This document shows, in pieces, positions 35,374-43,892 of a stretch of 64,000 nucleotides of DNA. Location of the stretch: the NCBI GenBank assembly GCA_013205085.1, contig JABMLH010000002.1:65425-129424 (forward strand), read 5' to 3'. The notes under the pieces were generated by a model. That model was not told where the DNA came from. It ran no database searches and was given only the letters and a program-made list of their open reading frames with translations. The number at the start of each line of letters is the position of its first letter. The stretch's first letter is position 1. The position numbers and the translations under genes are program-made. Origin of the DNA: Microbacteriaceae bacterium VKM Ac-2854. Lineage in GTDB: Bacteria > Actinomycetota > Actinomycetes > Actinomycetales > Microbacteriaceae.

Positions 35374-36429
35374 ATGGCCATGCGGATGGACGAGTCGGCA
35401 CTGACCGCGCCCGTCGATCGGGCGGCGGTGGAGTCGTTCCGCGCTGCGGCCCGGGCGCGCGGGCAGGGCTCGCCCTTCTCGGTGCCGGATGCGGTGCGCG
35501 CCGTCGCGATCGGTGCGTTCGCGGTGCTCGTCAGCGGCTTCCTCTTCGGGGTGCTGCTGCCCGACCTCGTCGAGACGCCGATCGCACGGCTCGCCTTCCC
35601 GGCCGCTGCGGTGCTGATCGCGGGGTTCGTGGCGCTGCGCATCCTCGCGCTGCGCCGGGCCGCCTTCAATCAGTGGACGCTGTGGTGGCGCTTCGACGCC
35701 TTCGCGCGGGCGAACGCCCTGGGCTACACCTCGATGCAGCCCGATCCGCGGCACGACGGAGCGATCTTCGCACTGGGGCGCGATCGCGCAGCGCACCATG
35801 TCTTCCGTTCCACGAGCGAGCCGGTCATCGAGATCGCGAACTACAGCTACGTGACCACGAGCGACGACAACGAGACGACGCACGTCTGGGGGTACCTCGC
35901 GCTGAAGCTGGAGCGCCGACTGCCGCACCTCGTGCTGGACGCGCGCTCGAACGACTCCTCGTTCTTCGGCATCCGCTCCAGCAACCTGCCCGCGAGCTTC
36001 GCCGCCGGTCAGCGGCTCTCGCTGGAGGGCGACTTCGATCGGCACTTCACGCTCTACTGTCCGACGGGCTACGAACGCGACGCCCTGTACATCCTGGCCC
36101 CCGACCTGATGGCTCTGCTGATCGATGAGACCGGGGACTTCGACGTCGAGATCGTCGACGACACGATGTTCGTCTACTCGGCCACCGCGTTCGATCTGCA
36201 GGACCCGGCGCTCTGGCGCCCACTGGTGCGGATCGTGGACACCGTCGGCGCGAAGACCCTGAGACAGACGCAGCGCTACAGCGACGACAACGTGAACGAT
36301 CGGGCGGCGAACATCGTCGCGGCTCCCGGGCGCCGGCTCCGCTCCGGTACCTCCGTGCTCGGCGTCGTGGTCGCCATCGCGATCATCGCGTTCGCGCTGT
36401 GGGAGATGGTGCAGGGCTGGGGCGGATAG
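35374..36429 (+). CDS. Hypothetical membrane protein with large soluble domain
   Basis: 351 aa. Two helices near the N-terminus (about 46-68 and 73-93), a cytoplasmic-looking domain of about 230 residues (YLALKLERRLPHLVLDARSN, HFTLYCPTGYERDALYILAP), and one C-terminal helix (about 325-345). I do not recognise a family. It is followed 52 bp later by a DUF1684 gene on the same strand. Confidence 0.7.
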   Translation: MAMRMDESALTAPVDRAAVESFRAAARARGQGSPFSVPDAVRAVAIGAFAVLVSGFLFGVLLPDLVETPIARLAFPAAAVLIAGFVALRILALRRAAFNQWTLWWRFDAFARANALGYTSMQPDPRHDGAIFALGRDRAAHHVFRSTSEPVIEIANYSYVTTSDDNETTHVWGYLALKLERRLPHLVLDARSNDSSFFGIRSSNLPASFAAGQRLSLEGDFDRHFTLYCPTGYERDALYILAPDLMALLIDETGDFDVEIVDDTMFVYSATAFDLQDPALWRPLVRIVDTVGAKTLRQTQRYSDDNVNDRAANIVAAPGRRLRSGTSVLGVVVAIAIIAFALWEMVQGWGG

Positions 36430-36481
36430 CGATCGGTGCGACCGTGGGAAGGGATCGGCGCCGTGCCGCGTTGCACCCCGC

Positions 36482-37267
36482 ATGGCCCTCAGCAGCAGCA
36501 GCACCACGGCGCCGTCGCGCGCCTCGATCGATGTCACCGAGACCGCCCGCGCCGGCTGGGATCGCTGGCGGCAGAAGCGCGTCGATCGGGTCACCGGAGC
36601 GCGCGGCGACCTCGCTCTCGTCGAGACCCGCTGGCTCGAACCCGGAGTCACCGTCGCGGATGACGAGGCTCTCGCCGGTCAGCCCGCGAGCGTCAGCCTC
36701 ACCAGGATGCGCCGCGCCAATCTCGACACCGGCGAGCCGGAGTACGGCTACCGGCTCTGGGACTCCGAGGCGCCCGCCGTGCGCGACTTCGAGCGGATCG
36801 AGTCCTTCCCGTTCGATGCCGCGTGGGTGGTCGAGGCCTGGTTCGAGCCGGTCTCCGACGAGCGCACGATCCCGTTCGAGCACATCCGCGACAACGGCGG
36901 TACCCGCGAGCTGGTCGTACCGGGCGACATCACGTTCTCGCTGGTGAACGCCGAGGGCGAGTCGACCGAGTACGTCGTCGCCGCCTTCGACAACGGTGGC
37001 AGCCTGCTGGTGCCGTTCGGCGACCTGACCAACCGCAGCGCGGATCCGAGCATCGCCAGCTACCCGACCGGCCGGTTCCTGATCGTGCAGCGGCTCGACG
37101 GCACCGCGGATGCGGGTACCCCGGGGGCCGTCCTGCTCGACTTCAACCGCGCCTACGTGCCGCCGTGCGGTTTCTCGCCGCACTACAACTGCCCGCTGCC
37201 GCCCGCGCAGAACCGCCTCGACGTCGCGGTGACGGCGGGCGAGCGCAGCGTTCGGCTCGCTGCCTAG
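36482..37267 (+). CDS. DUF1684 family protein
   Basis: 261 aa. The diagnostic end LDFNRAYVPPCGFSPHYNCP followed by LPPAQNRLDVAV is intact. No signal peptide. Function unknown. ATG 36482 fits the family N-terminus. Convergent with the PrsW gene, with a 10-bp gap. Confidence 0.87.
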   Translation: MALSSSSTTAPSRASIDVTETARAGWDRWRQKRVDRVTGARGDLALVETRWLEPGVTVADDEALAGQPASVSLTRMRRANLDTGEPEYGYRLWDSEAPAVRDFERIESFPFDAAWVVEAWFEPVSDERTIPFEHIRDNGGTRELVVPGDITFSLVNAEGESTEYVVAAFDNGGSLLVPFGDLTNRSADPSIASYPTGRFLIVQRLDGTADAGTPGAVLLDFNRAYVPPCGFSPHYNCPLPPAQNRLDVAVTAGERSVRLAA

Positions 37268-37277
37268 AGAACGACTC

Positions 37278-38411
37278 CTAGGCGTCGACGGCGCGGGGCG
37301 CTGGTCCGCCGAGGGCGGTCCGCGCCGCGACGGTCGCGTTCAGCAGCTCGCGCTCCTCGATCTCGGCGCCGGCACCCGCGCGACCGAGCACACGCCGCTG
37401 CCGGGCGTAGGCGAGCGCGGTGGCTGCCCGGATGAACGCGACCATGGCCCGCGGGGTGTCACCGCCGCGCTGCGCCGCCCAGAGCTTGGCCGTGCGCCGC
37501 CCGGCCGGCGTGCCGATCATCGTGACCTCGTACGGGCTGAACCAGCCCGCGGTCGCGTACTCGCCGAGACGCTGCAGCGTCACCCGCCGTTCCGCCCGGC
37601 GCAGCAAGACGACGCCGACGACGGCGAGGGCGAACAGCGGCACCTGCACCAGCCCGTAGAACCCGAACCAGTCGGCCACGAGGAACGAGGATGCGTTCCA
37701 CAGCCCGTGCAGGAACATCGCCGCGGCGAAGCCGAGCAGAATGATCGGCACTCCTGCGGCTCCCCGCCGCGACGCGAATCCGATCGCCGCCCCGGTGCAG
37801 GCGGTGAACAGCACGTGCGCGAAGGGCGAGAGGATGCCGCGCAGGAAGAACGTCACGGCGAGCGCCCCGGCCCCACCCTCGAGCAGCGCGCTGCCGAAGT
37901 AGATGATGTTCTCGACGAAGGCGAAACCGGACGCGACCACCGCGGCGTAGACGACGCCGTCCACCGGCCCGTCGAAGCTGCGGCGGGCCACCCAGAAGAT
38001 CAGCAGCACGCCGAAGCCCTTCGCGGCCTCCTCCACCAGCGGCGCCTGGATCGCGGCACCCACGAACTCCGACCCCGACGACACCCCGGCCGCGTACACC
38101 GCGATCTGCACGCCGAGATCGACCAGGAGCGCGATCGCCACCGATCCCGCCGCGCCCCACAAGAAGGCGAACCACAGTGCAAGGCGGGGCTCCGGCTCCC
38201 AGCGGTCCACCCAGCGCACCCCGAGCAGCACCAGCGTGAGCGGGACGAGCGCGATCAGCGCGCACAGCCCGGCCGCCGCGGCCCCCAGCGCCAGGGTGAG
38301 GTAGGCGATCACGAGGAGCAGCAGTAGGCCCAGGAGGCAGATGCCGACGATGCCGAGTACGTGCGCGGCGGTGGTGCGCGGTCTCGGGGCGGGAGGCGGG
38401 TAGGCGCTCAT
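37278..38411 (-). CDS. PrsW family intramembrane metalloprotease
   Basis: 377 aa with about eight predicted helices. PrsW signatures: VEEAAKG (glutamate pair), GFAFVENIIYF, PFAHVLFTACTG (histidine) and MFLHGLWNAS (histidine). PrsW-type proteases cleave membrane anti-sigma factors in Bacillus, so the anti-sigma protein at 17973 is a possible but unproven target. A soluble tail of about 90 residues follows the last helix. Confidence 0.88.
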   Translation of the reverse strand: MSAYPPPAPRPRTTAAHVLGIVGICLLGLLLLLVIAYLTLALGAAAAGLCALIALVPLTLVLLGVRWVDRWEPEPRLALWFAFLWGAAGSVAIALLVDLGVQIAVYAAGVSSGSEFVGAAIQAPLVEEAAKGFGVLLIFWVARRSFDGPVDGVVYAAVVASGFAFVENIIYFGSALLEGGAGALAVTFFLRGILSPFAHVLFTACTGAAIGFASRRGAAGVPIILLGFAAAMFLHGLWNASSFLVADWFGFYGLVQVPLFALAVVGVVLLRRAERRVTLQRLGEYATAGWFSPYEVTMIGTPAGRRTAKLWAAQRGGDTPRAMVAFIRAATALAYARQRRVLGRAGAGAEIEERELLNATVAARTALGGPAPRAVDA

Positions 38412-38423
38412 GCGTCGAGCCTA
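38412..38423 (-). promoter_or_regulatory. Leaderless -10 element, TAGGCT, six bases before ATG
   Basis: The hexamer occupies 38418-38423 on the minus strand, upstream of the PrsW gene. Confidence 0.5.
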
Positions 38424-38475
38424 GAGGCGGGCCGGGTGTCGACGCGGATCCCGCCCGTGAACGGGAGTTTCGGAT

Positions 38476-38487
38476 TACGGTTGCCGG
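38476..38487 (+). promoter_or_regulatory. Leaderless -10 element, TACGGT, six bases before ATG
   Basis: TACGGT at 38476-38481; ATG at 38488. Confidence 0.5.
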
Positions 38488-39333
38488 ATGGCGCAACGCA
38501 CACGGATCGAACTCGGGCGCCGCGCCGACCTCGGCGCGGACTGCGCGCAGTGCTTCGGCTTGTGCTGCGTGGCGCTCGCCTTCGCGAAATCCTCCGACTT
38601 CCCGTTCGACAAACCGGCGGGCGAGCCGTGCGAGAACCTCGACGGAACGGATGCCTGCCGCATCCATCCTCGGCTGCGTGAGCGCGGCTTCGGCGGCTGC
38701 ACCGTCTTCGACTGCTTCGGCGCGGGGCAGAAGGTGTCGCGGCAGACCTTCGCGGGCCGGTCGTGGCGCGAGAGCCCGCAGACGCGGACGGCGATGTTCG
38801 ACAGCTTCCCGATCGTGCGTCGGCTGCACGAGTTGCTCTGGTACCTCGACGAGGCGATCGCGCTGGTCGAGCCGGAGCGGGATGCGGCGGCCTGGATCGC
38901 GGCGTTCGAGCACGTGCGAGAGCTCAGCGACGCCCCTGCGGCCGACCTCGTGGCCCTCGACGTCGATGCCGAGTACAACGCGGCGAAGGCTCTGCTGATC
39001 GAGGCCAGCGCGATCGCGCGACGAGAGGTCGATCGGCCGCGTTCGGCGATCGGACCCGGGCGGGACCTGGTGGGCGCCCGTTTGGCGGGAGCCGACCTGC
39101 GCGGCCTGAGCCTGCGCGGCAGCGTCGCGATCGCCGCCGATCTGTCGGGCGCTCGGATGCGGCGCTGCGACGTGCTCGGAGTCGACCTGCGCGACGCGGA
39201 CCTCAGCGGCGCCGATCTCGACGGCGCGATCTACCTGACGCAGATGCAGCTGAACAGCGCGCGCGGCGACGCCCGCACCGTGCTGCCCGAGGGCTTCGCG
39301 CGGCCGTCGCACTGGGGTGGCGCTCCGGGGTGA
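38488..39333 (+). CDS. Pentapeptide-repeat protein with cysteine-rich N-terminus
   Basis: 281 aa. The N-terminal 85 residues contain eight cysteines (CAQCFGLCC, CENL, DACRIH, GGCTVFDCFG) and look like a metal-binding or Fe-S segment. A helical region (100-190) follows, then pentapeptide repeats (about 193-250: LVGARLAGADLRGLSLRGS). It probably folds as a small right-handed beta-helix. Role unknown. Leaderless start, divergent from PrsW. Confidence 0.8.
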   Translation: MAQRTRIELGRRADLGADCAQCFGLCCVALAFAKSSDFPFDKPAGEPCENLDGTDACRIHPRLRERGFGGCTVFDCFGAGQKVSRQTFAGRSWRESPQTRTAMFDSFPIVRRLHELLWYLDEAIALVEPERDAAAWIAAFEHVRELSDAPAADLVALDVDAEYNAAKALLIEASAIARREVDRPRSAIGPGRDLVGARLAGADLRGLSLRGSVAIAADLSGARMRRCDVLGVDLRDADLSGADLDGAIYLTQMQLNSARGDARTVLPEGFARPSHWGGAPG

Positions 39334-39419
39334 GCACCGGCGCCGGGCCCGCGACCGCGCCCGGCGGCAATGTCCGATTCCCGCCACCGCGACGCCGCCG
39401 GCGGTGGCACGCTGGAGGC

Positions 39420-40916
39420 ATGCACCTCGACTCCGCAGCCGCCGACTCCCGTTTCGCCGAGCGCTATCGCGCCGTCGCCTCGCGCGACGCCCGCTTCGAC
39501 GGACAGTTCATCACCGGTGTGCACAGCACGGGGATCTACTGCCGGCCCAGCTGCCCCGCGACGACCCCCAAGCCCGGCAACGTCAGCTTCTACCTCACCG
39601 CCGCCGCGGCCCACGAGGCAGGGCTTCGCGCCTGCAAACGCTGCCTGCCGGATGCGGTGCCCGGCTCGCCCGAGTGGAACCTGCGCGACGACACCGCGGC
39701 ACGCGCGATGCGGCTGATCGCCGACGGCGTCGTGGATCGCGAGGGTGTCGACGGCCTCGCCGCGCGGCTCGGCTACGGCACCCGGCACCTCGGCCGCATC
39801 CTCACCGGCGAACTGGGCGCCGGCCCGCTCGCCCTCGCGCGGGCCCAGCGCGCCCAGACCGCACGCACCCTGCTCATGGCGACGGATCTGCCCGTCAGCG
39901 ACGTCGCCTTCGCGGCCGGCTTCGCCAGCATCCGCCAGTTCAACGCGACGATCGCTGAGGTTTACGAGCGCACGCCATCGCAGCTGCGCTCGAGCGCGAG
40001 AACGATGCAGCACAGTTCGACGAGCGAGGGCACCACCACGCTGACCCTGCGGCTGCCCGCCCGCGCCCCGTTCGACGCCGAGGGAGTGCTCGGCTTCCTC
40101 GCCGCGCGCGCGATCCTCGGGGTCGAGCTCGCGGGCGACGGCAGCTACACGCGCTCGCTGCAGCTTCCCGGCGGACCGGCCGTGGTCGCCCTCCGCTCGA
40201 TCGGCAGCACCGAGGCCCCCGCGATCGAGTGCACCGCCACCGTGACCGCGGTCAGCGACGTCGCACCGCTCGTGGCGCGCATCCGCCGCCTTCTGGATCT
40301 GGATGCGGATGCGGCGGCGATCGACGCCGCGCTGGCCGCGGATGCGCAGCTCGCACCGCTCGTCGCCGCCACGCCGGGCATCCGACTGCCGGGCACCGTC
40401 GATGCGCACGAGATCATCGTGCGCGCACTGATCGGGCAGCAGGTGTCGGTCGCCGCGGCGCGCACGGCGCTGGCGCGGCTGACGGCGGCGCTCGGCGCGC
40501 CGTTGCCGTTCGCTGCGCCGGTCGACCGGCTCTTCCCGAACTCGGCGGCGATCGCGGAGCACGGCCGAGAGGTGCTGCGGGGGCCGGCGCGCCGGATCGA
40601 CACGATCATCCGCGTCGCCGAGGCTCTGACGACCGGCGAGCTGCACGTGGACGTGGCCGAACCGCGCGCGGACCTCAGCCAGCAGCTGCAGGCGATCCCC
40701 GGAATCGGGCCGTGGACCGCCGGCTACGTCGCGATGCGGGTGGTCGGCGCCCCCGATGTGCTGCTCACCAGCGACCTCGCCATCCGGGCGGGCGCGGCCT
40801 CGCTGGGGCTGCCCGCCGCCGCCCGAGCGCTCGACGCCGCCGGTGCATCCTGGGCGCCGTGGCGCAGCTACGCGGGGATGCACCTCTGGCGCGCCGCCGC
40901 CGATCGGGCACGATAG
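39420..40916 (+). CDS. Ada-AlkA fusion: methyl-accepting regulator plus 3-methyladenine DNA glycosylase
   Basis: 498 aa. Domains in order: Ada metal-binding domain (about 25-90, acceptor Cys in YCRPSCP, then CKRC), AraC helix-turn-helix (about 95-195), and AlkA-type glycosylase with N-terminal domain (about 210-290) and helix-hairpin-helix (GIGPWTAGYVAMR) followed by catalytic Asp in LLTSDLAIR. The protein senses methylphosphotriesters and excises alkylated bases. The C-terminal O6-methylguanine transferase domain of classical Ada is absent, replaced by AlkA, a common actinobacterial layout. Confidence 0.92.
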   Translation: MHLDSAAADSRFAERYRAVASRDARFDGQFITGVHSTGIYCRPSCPATTPKPGNVSFYLTAAAAHEAGLRACKRCLPDAVPGSPEWNLRDDTAARAMRLIADGVVDREGVDGLAARLGYGTRHLGRILTGELGAGPLALARAQRAQTARTLLMATDLPVSDVAFAAGFASIRQFNATIAEVYERTPSQLRSSARTMQHSSTSEGTTTLTLRLPARAPFDAEGVLGFLAARAILGVELAGDGSYTRSLQLPGGPAVVALRSIGSTEAPAIECTATVTAVSDVAPLVARIRRLLDLDADAAAIDAALAADAQLAPLVAATPGIRLPGTVDAHEIIVRALIGQQVSVAAARTALARLTAALGAPLPFAAPVDRLFPNSAAIAEHGREVLRGPARRIDTIIRVAEALTTGELHVDVAEPRADLSQQLQAIPGIGPWTAGYVAMRVVGAPDVLLTSDLAIRAGAASLGLPAAARALDAAGASWAPWRSYAGMHLWRAAADRAR

Positions 40917-40920
40917 GAGA

Positions 40921-41430
40921 ATGGCCGCCACCCCTCCCGAGCCCGAACCCGACGCCGACCTCGACATTCCCGGCGACGGCCGCGACGAGACCGAGACCGA
41001 GCGACTGGACCGCAACTGGAACGAGATCCTGCAGGAGCTGCGGGTGACCCAGACCGGAACGCAGATCCTCACCGGATTCCTGCTGGCGATCGCGTTCCAG
41101 CAGCGTTTCACCGAACTGGACGCCTTCCAGATCGACGTCTACCTGGTGCTGGTGGTGGCTTCGGTGATCGCCACCCTGCTCGGCCTCGCGCCGGTGAGCC
41201 TGCACCGCGAGCTGTTCCGTCGCCGCGCGAAGAAGTCGATCGTGCACATCGCGGACGTCCTGCTGAGGTTGACGCTGATCGCCGTGGCGGTCGTGCTGGT
41301 CGGCACGGTGCTGCTGGTGTTCGACGTCGTGGCCACCCGCGGGCTCGCGATCACCGTGGCCGCCATCGTCGCCGTGCTGATCGTCGCCATCTGGCTCGCG
41401 CTGCCGCGCCGCCTCCGCCGCACCCGCTGA
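40921..41430 (+). CDS. DUF6328 family membrane protein
   Basis: 169 aa. An acidic N-terminus is followed by ETERLDRNWNEILQELRVTQ, typical of DUF6328, and four predicted helices. Function not established. It starts five bases after the Ada-AlkA stop; CACGAT six bases before the ATG may allow a separate leaderless start. Confidence 0.8.
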   Translation: MAATPPEPEPDADLDIPGDGRDETETERLDRNWNEILQELRVTQTGTQILTGFLLAIAFQQRFTELDAFQIDVYLVLVVASVIATLLGLAPVSLHRELFRRRAKKSIVHIADVLLRLTLIAVAVVLVGTVLLVFDVVATRGLAITVAAIVAVLIVAIWLALPRRLRRTR

Positions 41431-41438
41431 CCAGCGGG

Positions 41439-41508
41439 TCGTCACTCCGACCCGCCGAACGTAGGTCAGGGGGTTGTCACTCCGACCCGCCGAACGTAGG
41501 TCAGGGGG
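41439..41508. repeat. Two tandem 35-bp units leading into a GTTGTCACT hairpin
   Basis: Units 41439-41473 and 41474-41508 are nearly identical (one base differs in the first two). The third unit would start at 41509, but there it becomes the right-hand hairpin. It looks as if the left arm of the hairpin element was tandemly copied. Confidence 0.75.
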
Positions 41509-41551
41509 TTGTCACTCCATCCCACGGATGCGAGACGGAGTGACAACCCCC
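41504..41551. terminator. Hairpin of the GTTGTCACT family between convergent genes
   Basis: Perfect 15-base outer arms (41504-41518 and 41537-41551) with a partly paired interior. It lies between DUF6328 (ends 41430) and aspartase (ends 41578). Confidence 0.7.
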
Positions 41552-41577
41552 TGATGACGCCGAGCGGCGAGCGGCGC

Positions 41578-43062
41578 CTACTCCTTGATGATCGGGATGG
41601 CGGCGGTGACCGGGGCGATGCCCGAGAGTCGCGCCGGCGAGATCAGGCGCATGACCTCCTCGCGGCTCATCAGCTTCGCCTCGACCACGAGGTCGGCGAC
41701 GTTGCGGCCGGTGAGCAGCGCGGTCTTGGCCAGTGCGGCGGAGGCGGAGTAGCCGATGCTCGGCGTCAGCGCGGTGACCACTCCGACCGACGAGCCCACC
41801 ATCTGCTCCAGCCGTGCCTCGTTCGCCGTGATGCCGTCGACGCAGTTCACCCGCAGGGTACGGCAGCCCTGGGTCATCCAGGTGATGCTCTGCAGCAGCG
41901 AATGCGCGATGATCGGCTCGAACGCGTTCAGCTGCAGCTGCCCACCCTCCGCCGCCATCGTCACGGTCACATCCGCGCCCGCGACCGAGTACGCGATCTG
42001 GTTGACCACCTCGGGGATCACCGGGTTCACCTTGCCCGGCATGATGCTCGAGCCCGCCTGCCGCGGTGGCAGGTTGATCTCGCCGAAGCCCGCCTGCGGG
42101 CCGGAGGAGAGCAGCCGGAGGTCGTTGCAGATCTTCGAGAGCTTGATCGCCGAGCGCTTCAGTGCGCTGGAGAACGACATAAAAACGCCCGCGTCGCTGG
42201 TCGCCTCGACCAGGTCCTGCGCCATCTCGAGGTCCATCCCCGTCACCTCGTTCAGGTGCCGGACCGCGGCGGCGCCGTAGCGCGGATCCGCGGTGATCCC
42301 GGTTCCGATCGCGGTCGCGCCGAGGTTGACCTCGGCGAGCAGCCAGATGGTCTCGGACAGCCGGGCGTGATCCTCGCCGAGGGTCGTGGCGAATCCGTGG
42401 AACTCCTGGCCGAGCGTCATCGGCACCGCATCCTGCAGCTGCGTTCGGCCGACCTTGAGCACGTGCGCGAACTCGACGGCCTTGTTCGAGAAGGCGGTCT
42501 GCAGCAGCTCCAGCTCGTCGAGCAGGCGGGCGAGCGCCCAGGTCATCGCGATCTTGATCGCCGTCGGGTAGACGTCGTTCGTGGACTGGCTGCGGTTCAC
42601 GTCGTCGAGCGGATGCAGGTACTCGTACTCGCCCTTGCCGTGCCCGGCGATCTCGAGCGCCACGTTGGCGACGACTTCGTTCGCGTTCATGTTGGTCGAG
42701 GTGCCGGCGCCGCCCTGGATCACGCCCACGCAGAACTGCTCGTGGAACTCGCCATCGATGATGCGCTGGCACGCCGCCTCGATCAGCTCGGCCTTCTCCT
42801 GGCTCAGGCTGCCGATCTCGGCGTTCGCCCGAGCGGCCGCGAGCTTCACGCTGACCAGCGCGCGGATCAGGTCGGGGTAGATCGAGATCGGGCGCTTCGA
42901 GATCGCGAAGTTCTCCAGCGCCCGCGCCGTGTGGATACCCCAGTAGGCATCCGATGGGATCTGCATCGAACCGAGCGAGTCGGATTCGGTACGGGTGTTG
43001 CCGCCACCGGCTGCGCGGTCGAGGTCGCCGGGATCGATGTGGTCGTTGCGATTGCGGTCCAT
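41578..43062 (-). CDS. aspA: Aspartate ammonia-lyase
   Basis: 494 aa. The fumarase/aspartase superfamily signature GSSIMPGKVNP is intact, and the substrate-binding segments GTSTNMNANEV and NRSQSTNDVYPTA match aspartases. It converts aspartate to fumarate and ammonia in the cytoplasm. I chose ATG 43062 (MDRNRNDH): GGAGACG lies upstream. An in-frame ATG at 43143 would add 27 residues with codon use unlike the rest (ACA, TCA, GCA, CCT, GGT), which I read as leader. Even so, about 30 residues precede the conserved start. Confidence 0.92.
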   Translation of the reverse strand: MDRNRNDHIDPGDLDRAAGGGNTRTESDSLGSMQIPSDAYWGIHTARALENFAISKRPISIYPDLIRALVSVKLAAARANAEIGSLSQEKAELIEAACQRIIDGEFHEQFCVGVIQGGAGTSTNMNANEVVANVALEIAGHGKGEYEYLHPLDDVNRSQSTNDVYPTAIKIAMTWALARLLDELELLQTAFSNKAVEFAHVLKVGRTQLQDAVPMTLGQEFHGFATTLGEDHARLSETIWLLAEVNLGATAIGTGITADPRYGAAAVRHLNEVTGMDLEMAQDLVEATSDAGVFMSFSSALKRSAIKLSKICNDLRLLSSGPQAGFGEINLPPRQAGSSIMPGKVNPVIPEVVNQIAYSVAGADVTVTMAAEGGQLQLNAFEPIIAHSLLQSITWMTQGCRTLRVNCVDGITANEARLEQMVGSSVGVVTALTPSIGYSASAALAKTALLTGRNVADLVVEAKLMSREEVMRLISPARLSGIAPVTAAIPIIKE

Positions 43063-43265
43063 CGAGTCGATGTCTTCGTCTCCGTGGATGATGCCGATTG
43101 CACCCGTAGGGGTAGGTGCGAGTGATGTCACGTCCAGCTCCATTGCCGTCGTTGCGCGAGCCCCGTAGAAGAAACGCAGGGGGCTCGAAGTACTGCACCT
43201 CCAGCCTACGCCTCGCCCCCGATCGGGGGCGAGGGCGTGCGGGTCTGCTCTCGAGATCGGGAGCT

Positions 43266-43305
43266 GCGGACGAGGTGGGCCGCCGCGGCGGGGCACCTCG
43301 TCCGC
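43266..43305. terminator. GC-rich hairpin upstream of aspA and downstream of UPF0303
   Basis: GCGGACGAGGTG (43266-43277) pairs with CACCTCGTCCGC (43294-43305). It probably ends the UPF0303 transcript, which runs on the minus strand. Confidence 0.55.
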
Positions 43306-43312
43306 CGTAGCG

Positions 43313-43336
43313 AATCTCGCGAAATTTCGCGAGATT
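43313..43336. promoter_or_regulatory. Perfect 24-bp palindrome without loop
   Basis: Every base of 43313-43336 pairs with its mirror; the core is CGCGAAATTTCGCG. It begins six bases beyond the UPF0303 stop on the minus strand. Having no loop, it fits a dimeric protein binding site better than an RNA hairpin. Confidence 0.55.
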
Positions 43337-43342
43337 TGGGGG

Positions 43343-43828
43343 TCAGCGGCCGGCGTGAGCGGAGAGGACCTCGACGATGAGGGCGTGGTCGTCGTGCATT
43401 TCGAGGCCGCTGACGCCGACGGCGCCGATGAGGGAGCCGTTCACCCAGAGGGGGAAGCCGCCGCCGGCGGCGGCGTAGCGCGCCTTGTCGTGCGTGGTCT
43501 CGGCGAAGTCGCCGCCCACCGACTCGAAGCGGTAGCGGACCGCGAGCGAACTCATCCGGTAGTAGCGCACCACGTTGAACTTGCGGTCGAGCCAGTCGTC
43601 GTTCTCGGGCGAGGTGCCGGGCAGTGCGGCGTGGAACACGCGCTGGTCGCCGAACGCGATGGTGATCGTGACCCCGAAGCCGCGCTCGCGCGCCAACTCG
43701 ACCAGTCGGGAGCCGACCGCCCACGCATCCGCGTAGTCGAATTTCTCGAACTGGATCTGCCGCTCCTCCTCGAGCAGAACCTCCAGAAGGCGGACTTTGT
43801 CAAGTTGTCTGTACATTTCAGCGGTCAT
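43343..43828 (-). CDS. UPF0303 / heme-binding-like (GlcG/HbpS fold) protein
   Basis: 161 aa. Family pattern: FDYADAWAVGSRLVELARER, then FNVVRYYRMSS and GGGFPLWVNGSLIGAVGVSG. Relatives in the HbpS/GlcG fold bind heme or small ligands; the biochemical role of UPF0303 proteins is unsettled. Leaderless start. Confidence 0.82.
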   Translation of the reverse strand: MTAEMYRQLDKVRLLEVLLEEERQIQFEKFDYADAWAVGSRLVELARERGFGVTITIAFGDQRVFHAALPGTSPENDDWLDRKFNVVRYYRMSSLAVRYRFESVGGDFAETTHDKARYAAAGGGFPLWVNGSLIGAVGVSGLEMHDDHALIVEVLSAHAGR

Positions 43829-43840
43829 GCCATCAGCCTA
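43829..43840 (-). promoter_or_regulatory. Leaderless -10 element, TAGGCT, six bases before ATG
   Basis: The hexamer occupies 43835-43840 on the minus strand, upstream of UPF0303. Confidence 0.5.
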
Positions 43841-43892
43841 GCTTTTCCACCGCATCGAGCACGAGTGGGCTACGATTCCCGGAGGGGAAACG

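Noticed and set aside
43063-43143. Additional 27 N-terminal residues of aspartase from an upstream ATG
   Set aside because: Codon use is unlike the rest of the gene and a better ribosome site precedes the inner ATG.
43313-43336. parS site
   Set aside because: The sequence does not match the TGTTTCACGTGAAACA-type consensus.
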